Source: Hyparrhenia diplandra (lineage: Eukaryota; Streptophyta; Magnoliopsida; Poales; Poaceae). From it: a stretch of 64,000 bases of DNA. A program made the position numbers and the translations under genes. Of the stretch, positions 25,326 through 37,885 are shown piece after piece (position 1 is the stretch's first letter; every line of letters begins with the position of its first letter). The stretch is from contig JADLZK010000264.1 of the NCBI GenBank assembly GCA_015847255.1, positions 1 to 64,000 of the forward strand, in the 5' to 3' direction. Under the pieces are notes generated by a model. The model was not told where the DNA came from, did not search any database, and saw only the letters and a list, made by a program, of their open reading frames with translations.

Positions 25326-25940
25326 CGATGCGGCGAGTGTCGGCACTTCAATGCCGAGTATGACAGCGAGCAGAAGAAGCTCAAGATTAACGACGAGCAA
25401 CCGGAGGAAGCGCCCAAGGTTGCCCGCAACAACCCCGAAGACGACCCAGACGATGACGCCGATCCCAGGCATCGCTATCGCGCCGAAGACGGTGTCATCC
25501 ACATGATCATGGGCGGCCACTACGGTTGCGAGGTGGGACGGGATCGCAAGATCTCCGCCCGTAATGTCCTGACCGTCAAAGACTTCAGCGAGGGGGTCAC
25601 GGACCCGATATGGCCTACTTTCTCCGAGCGGGTCATAACCTTCAGCCGCGACGACCAGTGGTGCAACAACCCATACCCCGAGCGATTCCCACTCGTCCTG
25701 GATCAGGTGATCAGACGCCTGCGGTTCGAGAAGGTCCTCATCGACGGAGGAAGTGCCCTCAACATGCTGTTCCAGAACTCAATGAAAGCTCTGGACATCA
25801 CGAAGGACGACCTCAAGCCATACGACCACCCGTTCTGGGGAATCCTGCCCGGAGAGTCATCAGTCCCTCTCGGGCAGGTTACGCTCCGCGTACAGTTCGG
25901 CAACGCCAAGCATCATCGCATCCATTACATGAACTTCTTA
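25326..25940 (+). pseudogene. pro: Element C protease (5' part only)
   Basis: After the frameshift the Gag tail (GECRHFNAEYDSEQKKLK) runs into the retropepsin region of pol: SERVITFSRDD, LVLDQVIRRLRFEKVLIDGG and SALNMLFQNSMKAL. The IDGGSALN motif is the form of the D-T/S-G active site usual in Tat elements. The domain is cut soon after GILPGESSVPLGQVTLRVQF, where sequence from the LTR of D begins. The rest of the protease, the reverse transcriptase and most of RNase H are absent from the window. Confidence 0.8.
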
Positions 25941-26070
25941 TTGGGCGTATGCTCCGGGAAGGTCTCCCTGTCCAAGCATCATCGCATCCGGTACATGAAC
26001 TTCTTATTGTGACAGCCCTGTCCGTCCTTTGTAATCCCCACGTTCGTATGTAGGAGTCTAAAGTGCCTTT
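25908..26070 (+). other. Scrambled deletion junction between C and D
   Basis: Four blocks alternate: C sequence 25908-25940 (aagcatcatcgcatcc to cttctta); a 33-bp piece of the D LTR 25941-25973 (ttgggcgtatgctccggg); a second, slightly different copy of the C block 25974-26006; then the D LTR from 26007 on. Both C-to-D switches use the shared cttctta(ttg). This looks like templated end-joining or replication template switching accompanying a deletion. Confidence 0.8.
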
Positions 26071-26611
26071 TTATTGGGCGTATGCTCCGGGAAGGTCTCC
26101 CCTGTCCATTTCATTCTCAGCTCCGACCTTCTACTCATGCGTGTTGCCCGACTATCAAGCGGTTCTATGCACGAGCCATGACTAGAATGTATGCTCCACT
26201 TAGGACTTTCTTTATTCCTTATTTATCTTTATCCTTTGAGTTTGGCTTGAGTGAGTGTGTCAAGTTATCTCTTTACCGTTCCCTTATATCCCTGTTATGA
26301 GCATTGGTCCATTACACAGTCATGTTATCTTGTTCATGTCTCTATTAGATCCTTTTCCACCATGCCTTCCTTTGGGAAAATATAAATAACGATACCCCGA
26401 ATATCTCCAGGGTGAAATGCTACAATGATAGATCTCGCGGCGCTTTGCGGATGAATATCTTATTTGGCAAGATCTATCACCGTTGATGTACCTAGTGTTA
26501 TCACCGACACACGGTGGTTTCACATAGGAATGTCAACGACGCATTTCTGGCGCCGTTATTAGAGATGGGTTCTAAACCTGTTTCTAGTGATTGCGCTTAA
26601 GAAATGCAACA
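26007..26611 (+). repeat. Truncated left LTR of element D
   Basis: Matches 31042-31646 of the right LTR closely, including gtgtgtcaagttatctcttt and the gagatgggttctaaacctg end. The U5 hairpin at about 26431-26453 is scrambled, whereas the right LTR has the clean form. Confidence 0.88.
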
Positions 26612-29600
26612 AACATTTACGCGGCAGATTTAGGGGAAGGCATTGGTTTTTTCTAAGGAATCTATTAGAACATGTTCATCATGATAATATGCATGTGTAG
26701 TGACCTTTGTTTATAACAGAGGCTTATCTAAAAGAAAAAAAAATCTTTTATAAAAAAACTTCTATATATATATATATATAAAACTCTTATAAAAAAAAAA
26801 GTTCTTATAAATAAAAAGCAAGGATATGTTATCAAGTTAGTATGCACCTTCGGGTATTCTTGTCGCTAACCATTTCAGGTGGAGACTAAGAAGAACAAAG
26901 GGGCACGCGACGCTTGAAAACATGGGGGCTACATCAACAAGAAAACTTTGATGCTCTTGGGCGGAGGAACGTACTCAAAAGGAGACCACGACCTTGCACA
27001 CTCGACTTTTTCACGAAAGTCCAAGTGTGAGAGGGAGGACGGTGATAATATCAAGTTCCACGTACAAGGGGGTCATATAAAAAAGAGAAAAAAAAAAAGA
27101 GAGATGAATAAGAGTTAGCCTCCCCTTGCTATAAAAAAAAAGAGAGAAAAAGAGTTGAAAAAAAAAAGAGAGATGTAAAAAAAAAGATATATAAAAAAAA
27201 GAGAGAAAGTTGGCTTAAAAAAAAAAAAAAAAAGAATAGAGCTGGTTGAAAAAGAAAAAAAATATATAAAAAAAAAAAAAAAAAGAAAGAAAAGCGAAAA
27301 AGAAATAAGAGAGAGGAGCAGGTTGGCCCCATATGGTTAAAGTAAACAATGAAGATACGACTCCACCCTACATTGCTTCCATGTAAGCAAGAAGGATCTT
27401 TCTCTCCCAAGACCTTTGTTGCACTTCGAGTGAGTTCGGTATGCCTCCCTCTACTCCCGGTGTGAGGAAGTCATTACCAAATCAAGATCATCACGCTACC
27501 GATGCAACAATTATGAACTCTATCCTCAAGCTGCTGGTCAAGTACACTCAGGTATGCAAAGGTCCAATAAAAAAAAGAATAAAAAAAAAAGAGTAAAGGA
27601 AAGGAGGAATATCCTCCTTTAAGCCTTTGTGACCAATAAGGCCCATGGTCAATATACACTACATGTGTGTATCACCTAAGCCTTGTGGCCCGCTTTGAGA
27701 TGGATCATCAAGCTACCACCGTGGGAGTTTCAACATTCTTGCCTTCATGCGCGGTTGGTACACACACACTCAGGTATGCAAAGGTAATAATTCACCAATT
27801 CTTTTTACTCATACTTATCTCCATATAAAAATTCATGTTTTTCTTTGTTTATGAAATATAACTGGGTTTTGGATGCGTTTGCATGTCGCTCATGCGATAC
27901 ATCCATAGGTCTTTTAAATCAAGCATGGTGCTTGGGTTAAAATTGACCTCCTTTAATCAAATGTTGACAAGGTGTTGAAATTTGATTAATGAACCCCAGA
28001 GTCGACGTCATAAACATTTGAGTTATTTCATGTTGGAGATAAAGCAAGGCTAGACTTATTTTTGCATCTTTATCTTAGCCTTGTTTGAGTATGAAAAAGT
28101 TTGGTGAAGCTCTTATGTTCTCCCTTGATAATAAAATCCTAAAATAAAAATCTTTGAAAAAAAAACAAAGCTGCTCTTTTGCTCCTTCGCATATGTTTTG
28201 AAATTTGGTAATCACGAAGGATGGTAAATCCACTCGTGAATCTACCATATACTAACCATGCAGGAAAAGCCAAAAGCACGGGGTAAAAAACCCCGATCCA
28301 ATGGGCTTTGAGCTAGCTTGGGGAGGACCAAAAACATGGTAATATGAACCTTTCACTCTCATCCTTTTCCGTTACCAAGCAAAAAAAAAAAAAAAAGAAG
28401 CAAAAAGAAAAACAAAAATATTTTTATATATAAAAAAATAATAACAAAAATAAAATCTTGTTCACCTTTCAAAGTTTTCACCTCCTTTGGATGAATCTTG
28501 TTTATCAATTCATGCTTCCTTTTTCTATACTAGCATGTTATGGTTTGGGAATGGTGATCATTCATATGGTGATCATACTTCCATAGACTTTTTGAAATTG
28601 AGCATGGTGCTTAGGTCAAAAAGTCTACCCTAATCGATTAGACATGGAGTCGAGTTTGATTATTGAACCGTAACTGCCGCCGGTGTAGAATTTGGTGGAC
28701 CATATGGACTAACCCCCCGCAGAATTTATCAAACATCATGAGGGTATGTCCAAGAGATGACAATGGAGATCAGAAGTTGTTTGGTGAACCAAAAAAAAAT
28801 ATTATGATAATAAAATAAAAAAAATAAAAACCTTTGAAACTCCAAGAATGGTTGTCCCGCTCTTCCAAGATCATCACAAGACAAGCTTGGGGGGGAGTCT
28901 CCTGGCACGCTCAAAAGACGATGTTAATCAAAGATCCATTCATAGCGTTCACAAGCTAGCAACGTTCATAAACCGAAGGTAAGTCAAAAGCTAGCTTGGG
29001 GGAGGACTCCCACAAAGGTAACTCGTATCTCACATTCCATTCGGTTATTTTCTTATCTTATATGAATGATGAGATATGAGAATAAAAAAAAGAGGGGAAG
29101 AAGAAAGAGAGAGAGGAGACTTATTCCACTCCATATATATGTGTTGTAGAAATGTTTAGTTCTACCCCTGTTGAAATGATGAATAGTTGCTCTGTCTTAT
29201 GTTTTGCCTGTGCCTAGTTTATAACTTGAATTTCTCTAAAGTTTGGGTTTAGTGGCCAAATCTTAAAACTCATCTTGAAAAACCTGATTCATGTGGGTTG
29301 CATAAGCTCTATCCAGTCTAAGTTGTTGCCAAATATGATATGGTACAAATAGATTTACTATGATTTCGTTCAAGAGAGAAACTTGACATCCGGGAATCTA
29401 ATTCGAAGAAAAGAGAAAAGATATGGGCTATGCTAAAAAAAAAAAAAAAAAAGAAAGAACAAGAGATGAAAAATGGACACGTGTCCGAGGGCGAGTAGAG
29501 CCCACATCTCCAAAAAAAAGAGAGAAAGAAAAAAGAAAGAGAGGAAATAAAAGACAAAAGTCTAGGGCGAGTAGAGCCCACCTCCAAAAAAATATTATTA

Positions 29601-29937
29601 TATAGTAATAAAGCCCATACTTTCTCGAAAAACAAATATAATCTAAATAAATAATCCCGGATGCAAAAAGTTGATCAAAAGAATGAATGAATATAATTTC
29701 TATTATAACCGTTCTATCTGGCAACCGCTCAAGACTCTGAGACAACTAACAAGCCCCGCTACGATGAAAGGTAATAAAGGGTGAGTAAAGATGTGCCATT
29801 TTATTCAAACTAGAGTAGAAAATCTTGTTATAAACCTGGCACTTATAAAAATGTAATCGACATAGAAGCAACTCCTGATCAACAACCAAGTACTTATCTT
29901 TGCCCGAGGACGTGCAAAGGGTAAGCTTGGGGGAACT
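26612..29937 (+). other. Element D interior, non-coding
   Basis: The LTR is followed by acatttacgcggcagatttagg, a decayed form of the tRNA-Asp-type primer region. The interior holds simple A/AG-rich sequence (27080-27310, 28378-28440), which opens meaningless Phe-rich frames on the minus strand. It also holds a duplicated module (27921-28326 and 28600-29010) that appears once in H. The palindrome ggacacgtgtcc is at 29475-29486 and gatgaatagttgctc near 29178. The polypurine tract aagcttgggggaac is at 29923-29936. No protein-coding region is seen. Confidence 0.75.
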
Positions 29938-31646
29938 TGTTGACGGTCACCAACGACATACTTTTAACATCAACATTCTAGCAATAAGGGGTTGAAACTA
30001 TACCTTACTACACACATATACATTTACTATTGACATAATTCCACTGTAGTGCGCAGAAATATTATTTTGCAGGATTTATATAAAAAGCAAGTAGAAAATG
30101 CACCAAAAGGCGCCTCCCTGGAAAGCTCATTCCTGAAGATTACAAGCCCAAGGGAGAAATGGACCAAAAACGCAGAATTGGGCCGAGCAAACACCGACAC
30201 ACAACTTTTCAAGCCCACACACGCCCGGCCTGCCAAGACCCGGCCCGAACCGAAGCCCGGGGAGGGTGCGCACCCTAAGGTGCGCCCGCACCCATCCTGA
30301 GGCGGTTCAGGCCCAGGTTTGGCGAGGCGGTGCAGTACCTTCCATGGAGGGCGTTGCCGACGTTGGTTGGTCGGTTTAGCAATTTAGGCAGGTGTACCAA
30401 GGTCGGTTTGGCTCCTTCCATATGGGGAGGGACATTTTCCAACGAGCCCCCTCTCCTCTACCTATAAAAGGAGGCCCTCTCCCCCTCATTCAACACACAC
30501 CTCACAAGAGAGCTACTCTCTCCTCTCCACTTCTTCTTCTTCCTCATCCTAGTAGGATTAGTAGTTTAGGATGTGGAGCTAGGCAAAGCTACCAAGGAGG
30601 GCTTGGCTCCTTGGAAGATGGATTCCGGGAATAAATCTTTCTATGGTATTCTTCCAAAGCCTTGCTCTTATCTTATCTTGGTTGTGCATTAGGATTAGAG
30701 TCTTCATGTTATTTCTATACCTCATGATTTATCCTATGATCTAACATGTTGTTCTTGACATGATCATGACACATGAACTAGTCTATAGTTTCTATGTTAT
30801 GATTCCATCATATAGAACTTTATGCTTAAACCATTCATGCAATATAATTGAGTAGTGTCGGGATTGTGCTGAATGGCGGTTCGTTGTGTCCTTCGGGCTT
30901 GCTCGTGTCCTATTCCATCCATCCGTAGGGTGGGGACCATGGGGGACATGAGTAGTGTCCTAGTATGCGGACGTGGTGTCCGGATGCCAGGTATCCTTCG
31001 AATATGACGGCATGCCACGGTTGAGGGGGTAGGCGGCAGGGTTGTGACAGCCCTGTCCGTCCTTTGTAATCCCCCCACGTTCGTATGTTGTGTAGGAGTC
31101 TAAAGTGCCTTCTTATTGGGCGTATGCTCCGGGAAGGTCTCCCTGTCCATTTCATTCTCAGCTCCGACCTTCTACTCATGCGTGTTGCCTGACTATCAAC
31201 TGGTTCTATGCACAGCCATGACTAGAATCTATATGCTCCACTTAGGACTTTCTTTATTCCTTATTTATCTTTATCCTTGAGTTTGGCTTGAGTGAGTGTG
31301 TCAAGTTATCTCTTTACCGTTCCCTTATATCCCTGTTATGAGCATTGGTCCATTACACAGTCATGTTATCTTGTTCATGTCTCTATTAGATCCTTTTCCA
31401 CCATGCCTTCCTTTGGGAAAATATAAATAACGATACCCTGAATATCTCTGGGTGAAATGCTACAATGATAGATCCGTGCGCTTGCGGATGAATATCTTAT
31501 TTGGCAAGATCTATCACCGTTGATGTACCTAGTGTTATCACCGACACGGTGGTTTTACTTAGGAATGTCAATGACGCATTTCTGGCGCCGTTATTAGAGA
31601 TGGGTTCTAAACCTGTTTCTAGTGATTGCGCTTAAGAAATGCAACA
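29938..31646 (+). repeat. Right LTR of element D (1709 bp)
   Basis: TG...CA bounded, TATA box tataaaag at 30463-30470, clean U5 hairpin at 31472-31489. Its U3/R resembles solo LTR G. Confidence 0.88.
30463..30470 (+). promoter_or_regulatory. TATA box of element D right LTR
   Basis: Cctataaaaggagg, followed within 30 bp by tcaacacacacctcacaagag, a leader also seen after the TATA box of G. Confidence 0.65.
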
Positions 31647-33057
31647 ATTACAACCAGGCCGCCGATGAACTTTCTAAGCTCGGTTCCTCTCGGGCAAAGA
31701 TACCGGTAGGTGTCTTCGTCGAAGATCTTTGGAAACCGACCATCAGCGATCCTGCGCCGGGGCCCCAACTCGAGACAGCCGACCACATCGTTGCCACATT
31801 ATCCAACGCAGTTGATGAAGATTGGCGGGTCCCGATCATCAAATACCTGCAGGAAGCTCTCGTCCCTGAGGATAGAACAGAGCAAGAATGCCTCATCCGG
31901 CGAAGCAAGAATTACGTCCTCGTCGACGGTTTCCTTATGAGGAAGAGCCTGGGAGACCGGGTCCTGCAGAAGTGCATATCCGAGGAAGATGGAATTAAGC
32001 TGCTCGACGAGATACATGGTGGAACCTGCGGCAATCATGCTGCCTCCCGCACTCTGGTCGGCAAGGCCTTTTGCGCAGGATTCTACTGGCCGACAGCGGT
32101 CGCCGATGCGAAACACTTGGTATGCCATTGCAAGAACTGTCAGTTCTTCGCGAAACAGAACACACGTCTTGGCAAGATGAACTCCGGACCATACCAGCGG
32201 CATGGCCTTTCTCGTGCTGGGGACTCGACGCCATAGGGCCCATCAAAGCAGCCCCAGGTGGTTTCAAATGGGTCTTCGTCATGGTCGACAAGTTTTCCAA
32301 GTGGATTGAGTATCTCCCGCTGGTCGATGCAAATCAACATAAGGCCGTCGCGATGATAGATGAGGTGATCCATCGTTTCGGCATCCCCAACTCCATCATC
32401 ACAGATCTCGGCAGCACTTTCACCGGCAGTCACTTTTGGGATTTCTGCGAAGACAAAGGCATTCAGGTGAAATATGTGTCTGTCGCCCACCCTCGTGCCA
32501 ACGGGCAGGCCGAGCGAGCAAACGGCATGATATTAGAGGCGTTGCAGAAGCGACTCTTCCGACCAGATGGGAAATACCCTGGTCGCTGGCTTAAAGAGCT
32601 GCCTGCCATTGTCTGGGGACTCCGCACCCAGCCTAGTCGCAGTACAGGTGTTTCTCCATACTTCATGGTGTTTGGCTCCGAAGCGGTCCTCCCAGCCGAT
32701 ATCGCCTTTCGCTCTCCCCGGGTGGAGAATTATAATGAAGAAGCTTCGGACGCAACTCGAGAAGATGAGCTAATCGCGCTCGAAGAAACCCGCCTACAGT
32801 GCTGCACACGGAACGCAAAGTATCTTGAAGGCGTTCAACGTTACTACAACCGCAATGTGCGCGGCAGGGCCTTTGCGGTTGGCGACCTGGTCCTTCGAAG
32901 GAAGCAGAAGAGTGTTCACAAGCTTGGATCTCATTGGGAAGGCCCCTTCAAAGTAAAGGAGGTAACCCGGCCAGGAGCTTATCGGTTGACGACCATGGAA
33001 GATATCGACATCCCTAACTCCTGGAACATCGAGCATCTACGAAGATTTTTCCCGTAA
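31647..33057 (+). pseudogene. int: Element C RNase H tail and integrase
   Basis: The sequence resumes after D with NYNQAADELSKLGSSRAKIP, the end of RNase H. The zinc-binding domain follows (HGGTCGNH ... CHCKNC, HHCC). A one-base frameshift near 32175 splits the protein. The catalytic core runs from WPFSCWGLDAIGPIK (first Asp), through IITDLGSTFTGSHF (second Asp; the usual N after TD is L) to NGQAERANGMILEAL (Glu). A C-terminal GPY/F-like region (HWEGPFKVKEVTRPGAYRL) ends IEHLRRFFP with TAA at 33055-33057. No chromodomain. It would insert the C cDNA, but the frameshift and the lost reverse transcriptase make it inactive. Confidence 0.87.
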
Positions 33058-33643
33058 CACGGGGACTCTTTAAGCCAGCTTGTATCATCTTTTACTTTCT
33101 GCTGTTGCATGATTAATAAAGTTTCTTGAGTATGTTGACATGGTTATATTTTCTTTCAATCGATATAACAATTTATTTCCATGCTCGACCAAACTCTAAA
33201 AGTCACTGGACCCCCTATGAGCCGTCCCTATACTTGGTTGTTTCGTAGTATGCGTGACTGGTGTACTCCCCGCATAGACTGGCGACCGGCAGGTGACTCC
33301 TTAGCGTAGTCGAACAGCCCAATAGCTTGCCTGAGCATCGTGTCTCCTTGCTGCGGCTATACCGGCGCGTTAAGGCTAGGACTGGCGTCTACCATAGGTG
33401 ACATCTTTTCTACTACGACCTACATGATAACATATTATCGTCGACCATAATCGTATGCATGCTAAAACGGTTATGCAATAAAAACAAAGTAATAGCTATT
33501 AATGCCACCCACATCCGGGCGTGGCTCGGCTAAATACCAAGTGTTTTTCACTGTTTTTTCACACTAAAGTTCCTTGCTATGGCTAGAGGAAACAAAAATA
33601 TTTTGCCTGGGGCAACTTCACCAAGGTCTTCAATTTCATCACC
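33058..33643. other. Spacer between integrase and the antisense gene of C
   Basis: Non-coding. The integrase stop is followed by acggggactc and a polyadenylation-like aataaa (33115). This is where sense pol and the antisense gene converge. No further structure recognised. Confidence 0.5.
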
Positions 33644-35925
33644 TCACAGGAGGGGGTTCATCTCATCGGCAAGCTGCGTCGCCGCCTCGTCGGCCTCCTG
33701 GAGTAGGATCAGAGCGGCGGCCTCCGTTGTCCCATGTGCGTAGCCTAAGCGGACGTGCTGAAACTCCACAACGGGATAATGGGAGCGTGCCACCGCCAGA
33801 GCATGTTGAGCAGTGTCGCGGGTCGCCTGGCGGGTGAATTCCATGAAGTTCTCCCAGGCCACCGCGCTGCGTTGCTCCACGTTCTGGGCGTCTGTTGGCG
33901 GCGCTTCCTCCGGATTGGCCCCGTTGACCACGTAGCCATGGATGGCGTTGAGGATTGGCCCGACGCCTTGCAGCATGCTCTCAGTGCGACCCTTCCAGAG
34001 GGCGCACTCGACCTCCAGCTCCCGTATCTGCATCCTGGAGGCAGCCCGCCCAGCTGACAAAAGCATACACAGTAAGTCAAGCACGCTTCATTGCTGTAAC
34101 CTTTCAGACAGGTACTTGTTTATCAACCAGAGGACATACCGTCCCGATCGGCGGCGGTATCCCGGAGCTCCTCACGTAGCACATCGATCTGCTCATTCGC
34201 CTGCACAAGTTGCTGCTGCAGGGTCTCCACGGCTGACTTGTACTCTACAAGGTATCCTCAAAACCGAATATAATTTCCATTGCTACTAATTACTCTTGCC
34301 AAGATTTCTGGCAACATCGTTTGACCAAATGACGGACACTTACGAAGCACATGCTCCGGGCTTCACGGCGCGCCCTCAGCTCCCATGTAGCGGCCTCCGC
34401 GCGCTCCTCCTCGAGCAGCTTGCGGTCGGCGGCCAGTTGCGCGCGTTCTGCTTCCAGCGCCTCGGCCGGCGGTGGCACGGGCGGCCGTGTTCGGCCCGAG
34501 GCGCTCCACCTCGAGCTTCGCGCCGGTGGCGAAGAAGCCCTCTCTGCGCAAAGGCACGCCGCTGGGCGCTGCCATTGCCGGCCAACAGGCGGTCCCTCTC
34601 AGCCTGGAGCTCCGCTCGCTCTCGTGCGAGGCGGTCGCGCTCCTGGGAGAGCTCATCTCGCGCCTGTCTGGCCTCCCGCAGGGCCTCCCGGCACTCCTCG
34701 AGTTCCTCCTGCAGCCGCCGGGTTTCTTCGGTTTGCATATGCTGTCAGGAGCACGAGGTTACAACACTACGTATACAAGAGACAAACACGACGATGATTG
34801 GCGAAATACTTACGCGCAGGCGGCTGGCTCCCTCCTCGAGCTGGCGTGCTAGGCGAGTCGGCTCGTCCTCCTCTTCGACGTCGGGCCACTCCTCGGTTTT
34901 CGCTGCGGGCGTCCCTCCGCCGCCTCGTACCAGCCCCCTCGTCTTCATCCATTTCCAAGTCCTGGCCCTCCACTTGGATGTAATCCAAGGGAGATTCTGG
35001 CCGATTGAGGGCTGCAGGGTCTTGAGGTCTTGGCGCCGCCGGTACTGGAGCGTCCTCAGCTGGCATCCGATGCCCAGGCACCTCCTGCGGCTATGGGGGA
35101 GCAACCGGCTAGGCACGTTGCTGGGCATCTGTGCTGCCTGCCGGCTGTGCCGGCTCGGTCACAGGCCCTCTGCATCAACAAACATCATTTATGCACCTTC
35201 ACACCGACAATGTGCATGCTCATGGTTCACATATTTGTTTACTTACACGTTGGCAAAGCGAAGACCACGGATGCGGCCTCCTGAGGTTCCGCCGCTGCGG
35301 CCACCTCCGCTTCGCGGCGTCGACACACCACCGTGGGGGCCGGTGGACACGCCAGGCGTTCTCTCCTCTCCAGACTGCTGAATAACAAGTACTGACCATC
35401 ACTCAACAGAAGTTAACTCGGGGACTCGAGAACACTGGAGAATACTTACCAACGCTGCAGAATCAACACGGACGTCCTCTTCTTCGTCAGACAACACAAC
35501 TGCCCCTCGTGGGCGAGCTTCAGCTTGGTGGCGACGGAACGGTCGTCCCGCCGTCACTTTCCTCCTGATGACTCCCGGACCAGATGGGTTCTCGAGGGGG
35601 CGCTTGCCACTGGCTCGGTCCTCAGCTGCTGCCTCACCCTCTTGTCTCCTCGGTGCTGCGGGTGCAGTGGCGGGGGCATCTGGACGAGCGCAACTACGCA
35701 CGGCAGCGGCTTCCTCGGGAGACAGGCTAAAGTAGCGGCTGCGCGACATGCCGTGAATCTGCATATGTACATGACAGTGGATACATTCACAATCTGCGAG
35801 TCTAGCCATCAATCAATCAATACGACTCAAGCGACACTTACCAACGGTGGCGGGTTCCCGGCATTGAACGAGGACACTGCGCGAGGGTCGTGGCGCGCCC
35901 CGGCCGTCAGCAGGATCTTCGACAC

Positions 35926-37712
35926 TGTTGGTATACCTTATAGCATAAAATATAGAGGTTTTTAAAACGAAAATAAGGGCTTAAAATGAATATCAACATA
36001 GTATAGGGGCTTGACTAACATGATTCCACTAGTTTTGGTGATTTATATATTTTTCAGGGATTAAACAGAAAATACCCAAGAGTTTGCAAGCCCTACGACA
36101 TAAAGACGTATCCGTGACGTAACCCAACGTGGAACCTACACTAGAACATTCCAGAAGAGACCGAGAGAGCACCGGAAGGAAGGTGGGGCCCACTGCGGCG
36201 AGCCAGCGGCGGCCCACTCGGGGGCATGGCGGCGGCGCCCTGTGGGACCCCCGTCAGCCTCCCATTCAAGGTCGGTTCACCACCGCCTATGAGGAGCAAT
36301 CTAGTCCATCCATCAAGGTCGGTTTGATCCAAGGGCTCCCCGTGCATCCTCTCGGGGCTATATAACAAGACCCCCGACCCACGGGTGAAACCCTAATTCA
36401 TTCCCAAGTCATTATCATTCAAGTCATCCAACTCCAAGTCAAGACCCTAAGCCCTAGTTCCACCATAACAAGAGCAATAGCTATCTAGGCTAGTTCTAGA
36501 GGAAGTCAAGTATTGTCTTGAATTTCGATCGTCAAGAAGTAGCGGAAGCAAGAGCTTCTCGTGGCTTCTCTCTTGTATTCATCATTGTAAGTATTAGTTA
36601 GAATACAATTGCTATGACTTTATTCTATTTAATGATTATATTCTTATTTATATGTTTCCATGCTTATTATGATTATATATTTAGTTTAGTGTGTTTGTCT
36701 TTATATTCAAGCATGGAGTCGTATAGCGCTCATGTAGAGAGCTCCTATATGGGTGGTCGACAATGTGTAAACGTGGTGTTTATACAACGTTTGCCTGCGA
36801 CATCACCCTATATTCTGGGAAGTGTGGTAGATCGTGGATGTGATACTCCCATTGAGTCCTTTGGAGTCCACCCCCCGAATGTAGGGCTAGTTGAACTTTG
36901 TTACTATGGTAGGTTGGTTTTGTTCCTAATCTTCCTTAGTAATATTCACCATGTGTAGATATAATGCTTTCATACGATGATGACTAGATGTATTGCACTA
37001 ATTGTAGTATGCATTGACATATAATTAGGAGTAACTTAGGGATATTCCATCTTAGTCTACCTATACCATGATATTTAGCCAGTTATGACACCAACTAGTG
37101 GCATACCATTATCTTTGACTTGGAATGTTATTATAATTATCATTATTGTTTATCATTATTATTATCTTTACCTTGTGACTTACCTAGTTTGAGTTTAGTA
37201 TGATGCATATGGTTTACTCTACATTACACCACTGCAAGTGAATCAATATTAAATCATCAACCTACCCATAGCTTACCCCTCTCCTTTTCGGTAGAATATA
37301 AATACGATACCTGGATAGAATCCTGGTGAGATGCTACAATAGGGTAATTCTATCTGTGCGCTTGCTTGCGATCGATGCGAATTATATTATCATAGCAAGA
37401 GTTTTAAGTGTTATATAAAGAATATCCGTTCACGCATTTCTTTAGCGTTGTGAGCTAGGGTGACAGACTAGTTTCATAGGCAATGCTAGAATGTGTGGTA
37501 CAGCTTTTGTGCCTATCGTGGTGAGATTAACTCCACCATCGATAATGTTACGAAGTCATAAACCATAACTAATTCCGTCTAACTTTATTTCTCCGACCTG
37601 ACTTTTATTGGAATGTGAGATTAACTCCACATCCAAGCTAACTTATTAGATAGATACCATTTATTCATTTCTAGCGCCGTCCTAGATGAGCATCGTGTTA
37701 GAGATGTCAACA
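35926..37712 (+). repeat. Left LTR of element B (1787 bp)
   Basis: TG...CA bounded, with TATA (36359-36366) and a donor-like gtaagtatt at 36597. The U5 hairpin at 37349-37372 is scrambled, whereas the right LTR has the clean form at 44478-44495. Confidence 0.93.
36359..36366 (+). promoter_or_regulatory. TATA box of element B left LTR
   Basis: Ggggctatataacaag, repeated in the right LTR at 43486-43493. Confidence 0.7.
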
Positions 37713-37720
37713 AGCATTTC

Positions 37721-37738
37721 TGGCGCCGTTGCCGGGGA
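37721..37738 (+). other. Primer-binding site of element B, complementary to tRNA-Asp
   Basis: TGGCGCCGTTGCCGGGGA lies eight bases after the LTR end. It is complementary to the 3' end of plant tRNA-Asp (known ending ccccggcaacggcgcca), the primer typical of the Athila lineage. Confidence 0.85.
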
Positions 37739-37885
37739 AGGAAGGGTGCTAGCCAAACCTAAACGCACACATGGATAGATTGACATCACTTGCATCACGT
37801 AATGTATCGAGGACCCATTATCAACTACTCAAAGAGGCTTACCCTTGTTTGTCTACTTGTCTTTGATCTTATGCGGGGTAAATGA

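Larger units (their letters stand above)
26007..31646 (+). mobile_element. Element D: non-coding LTR retrotransposon (LARD-like) inside C, 5' LTR truncated
   Basis: The right LTR 29938-31646 is complete (TGTTGACGGTC ... aatgcaaca); the left LTR survives only as its last 605 bp (26007-26611, matching 31042-31646). Interior 26612-29937 has no coding frame. The right end meets C exactly after caaca, and C resumes with an RNase H tail. The left side of D and the adjoining 2 kb or more of C pol were lost together. D resembles the Athila-type elements in LTR end (caaca), PBS position and 3' motifs, so it was probably mobilised in trans by an Athila-like element (inference). Confidence 0.82.

Noticed and set aside
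27129..27410. Phe-rich open frame on the minus strand
   Set aside because: It is the complement of A/AG-rich simple sequence in the interior of D; no domain and no start context.
34351..35381. Long plus-strand frames over the antisense exons
   Set aside because: They are complements of spliced antisense exons; the coiled-coil and splice signals favour the minus strand.
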